From Caulobacter sp. CCUG 60055 (GTDB taxonomy: Bacteria; Pseudomonadota; Alphaproteobacteria; Caulobacterales; Caulobacteraceae), in assembly GCF_022750545.1 (NCBI RefSeq), contig NZ_PUIC01000003.1:62001-126000 (forward strand): a stretch of DNA of 64,000 bases, in the 5' to 3' direction. A model generated the notes under the pieces. The model was given only the letters and a program-made list of their open reading frames with translations, was not told the origin of the DNA and ran no database searches. Positions 63,564 through 64,000 of this stretch are shown piece by piece. The position numbers were made by a program, and so were the translations under genes. How positions within the stretch are numbered: position 1 is the first letter of the stretch; each line of letters starts with the position of its first letter.

Positions 63564-64000
63564 ATGGATCACGCCGCGCTGGCCGAGTATGCGCGTTCCG
63601 ACTTCACCGACGCGGCGGGCCGCTGGACGCGGCCGGTGTTCCGCCGGGGCCAGGGGCCGGCGGTGATCATCATCCACGAGATGCCCGGCCTGCATCCGCT
63701 GGTGGTCCGCTTCGCCGACCGGGTGGCCGAGGCCGGCATGACCGTGGCCCTGCCCAGCCTGTTCGGCGAGCCGGGGCGCGAGCCCAGCCTGGGCTATGGC
63801 CTGGGGACCATCCTCAAGGCCATCTGCATCCGCCGCGAGTTCGACGTGTGGGCGGCCGACCGCTCCAGCCCGATCGTCGACTGGCTGCGCGAGCTGGCGC
63901 GGGCGCTGCACGCCGAATGCGGCGGGCGCGGCGTCGGGGCGGTGGGCATGTGCTTCACCGGCAACTTCGCCCTGGCGATGATGACCGAGCCGGCGGTGGT
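63564..64000 (+). CDS. Dienelactone hydrolase family protein (partial, cut by window end)
   Basis: The first 145 codons of an alpha/beta hydrolase of the dienelactone hydrolase family. GGGAGGGG lies about 6 bases before the ATG. It shows the family core VIIIHEMPGLHPLVVRFADRVAEAGMTVALPSLFGEPG and the nucleophile region GAVGMCFTGNFALAMM, with Cys in the nucleophile position (GxCxG). The Asp and His of the triad lie beyond the window. It is distinct from the family member at 5666 and lacks a signal peptide. Confidence 0.85.
   Translation, partial: MDHAALAEYARSDFTDAAGRWTRPVFRRGQGPAVIIIHEMPGLHPLVVRFADRVAEAGMTVALPSLFGEPGREPSLGYGLGTILKAICIRREFDVWAADRSSPIVDWLRELARALHAECGGRGVGAVGMCFTGNFALAMMTEPAV

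Overview
This is a GC-rich, densely coding chromosomal window. Gene content and order point to the alphaproteobacterial family Caulobacteraceae (Caulobacter or Phenylobacterium relatives). The reasons are a DnaA with the GPYGFGKT P-loop that I recall from Caulobacter, rpsT next to dnaA, the dnaK/dnaJ/alkB and hrcA/grpE/rph groupings, dnaN-SDR-recF-gyrB order, GANTC sites at the dnaA promoter, and LexA boxes of the alphaproteobacterial GTTC-N7-GTTC type. This assignment is inference from memory; no search was run. I found no rRNA, tRNA or CRISPR array and no intact transposase.

Layout. 1-9.2 kb: 23S pseudouridine synthase, a DUF3224 protein, dnaJ, dnaK, alkB, a dienelactone hydrolase, then grpE and hrcA facing rph. 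9.2-10.6 kb: a small operon of a 35-aa membrane peptide, a DUF2975 membrane protein, an XRE regulator and a DUF2164 protein, headed by a tandem operator-like array. 10.6-18 kb: GST, rdgB, hemW, rsmI, yraN, a SirB1-like protein, gshB and comM (with a LexA box and a DnaA box). 18-24 kb: class C serine hydrolase, hybrid histidine kinase, AmpG-like permease, YegD-like Hsp70. 24-31 kb: maeB, dapB, amidase, dut, coaBC. 30.9-31.5 kb: a lipoprotein with a toxin-like C-terminus behind a LexA box. 31.5-36 kb: ubiB, ubiE, mutM, TraB/GumN protein, rpsT. 36.1-45 kb: dnaA, dnaN, SDR, EamA permease, a GIY-YIG gene between near-perfect inverted repeats, recF and gyrB. 45-54 kb: SRPBCC and GFA proteins, recQ, a lipoprotein, PBP1A, nitrilase-family hydrolase, metallopeptidase, cytidylyltransferase, trmB. 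54-60.5 kb: rimP-nusA-ylxR-infB. 60.6-62.9 kb: an AT-richer islet with an XRE regulator behind three operator repeats, an orphan gene between two imperfect direct repeats, a decayed TIR-like gene and the tail of another broken gene. 62.9-64 kb: an exported protein and a second dienelactone hydrolase, cut by the window end.

The core carries replication initiation and clamp genes, chaperones with their repressor, DNA repair (alkB, mutM, recF, recQ, dut, rdgB, comM), translation and transcription factors, and cofactor synthesis (CoA, ubiquinone, glutathione). The parts most worth attention are the small regulatory and mobile-looking units: the SOS-boxed lipoprotein, the GIY-YIG inverted-repeat unit, the two XRE units with operator arrays, and the defence-like debris downstream of infB.
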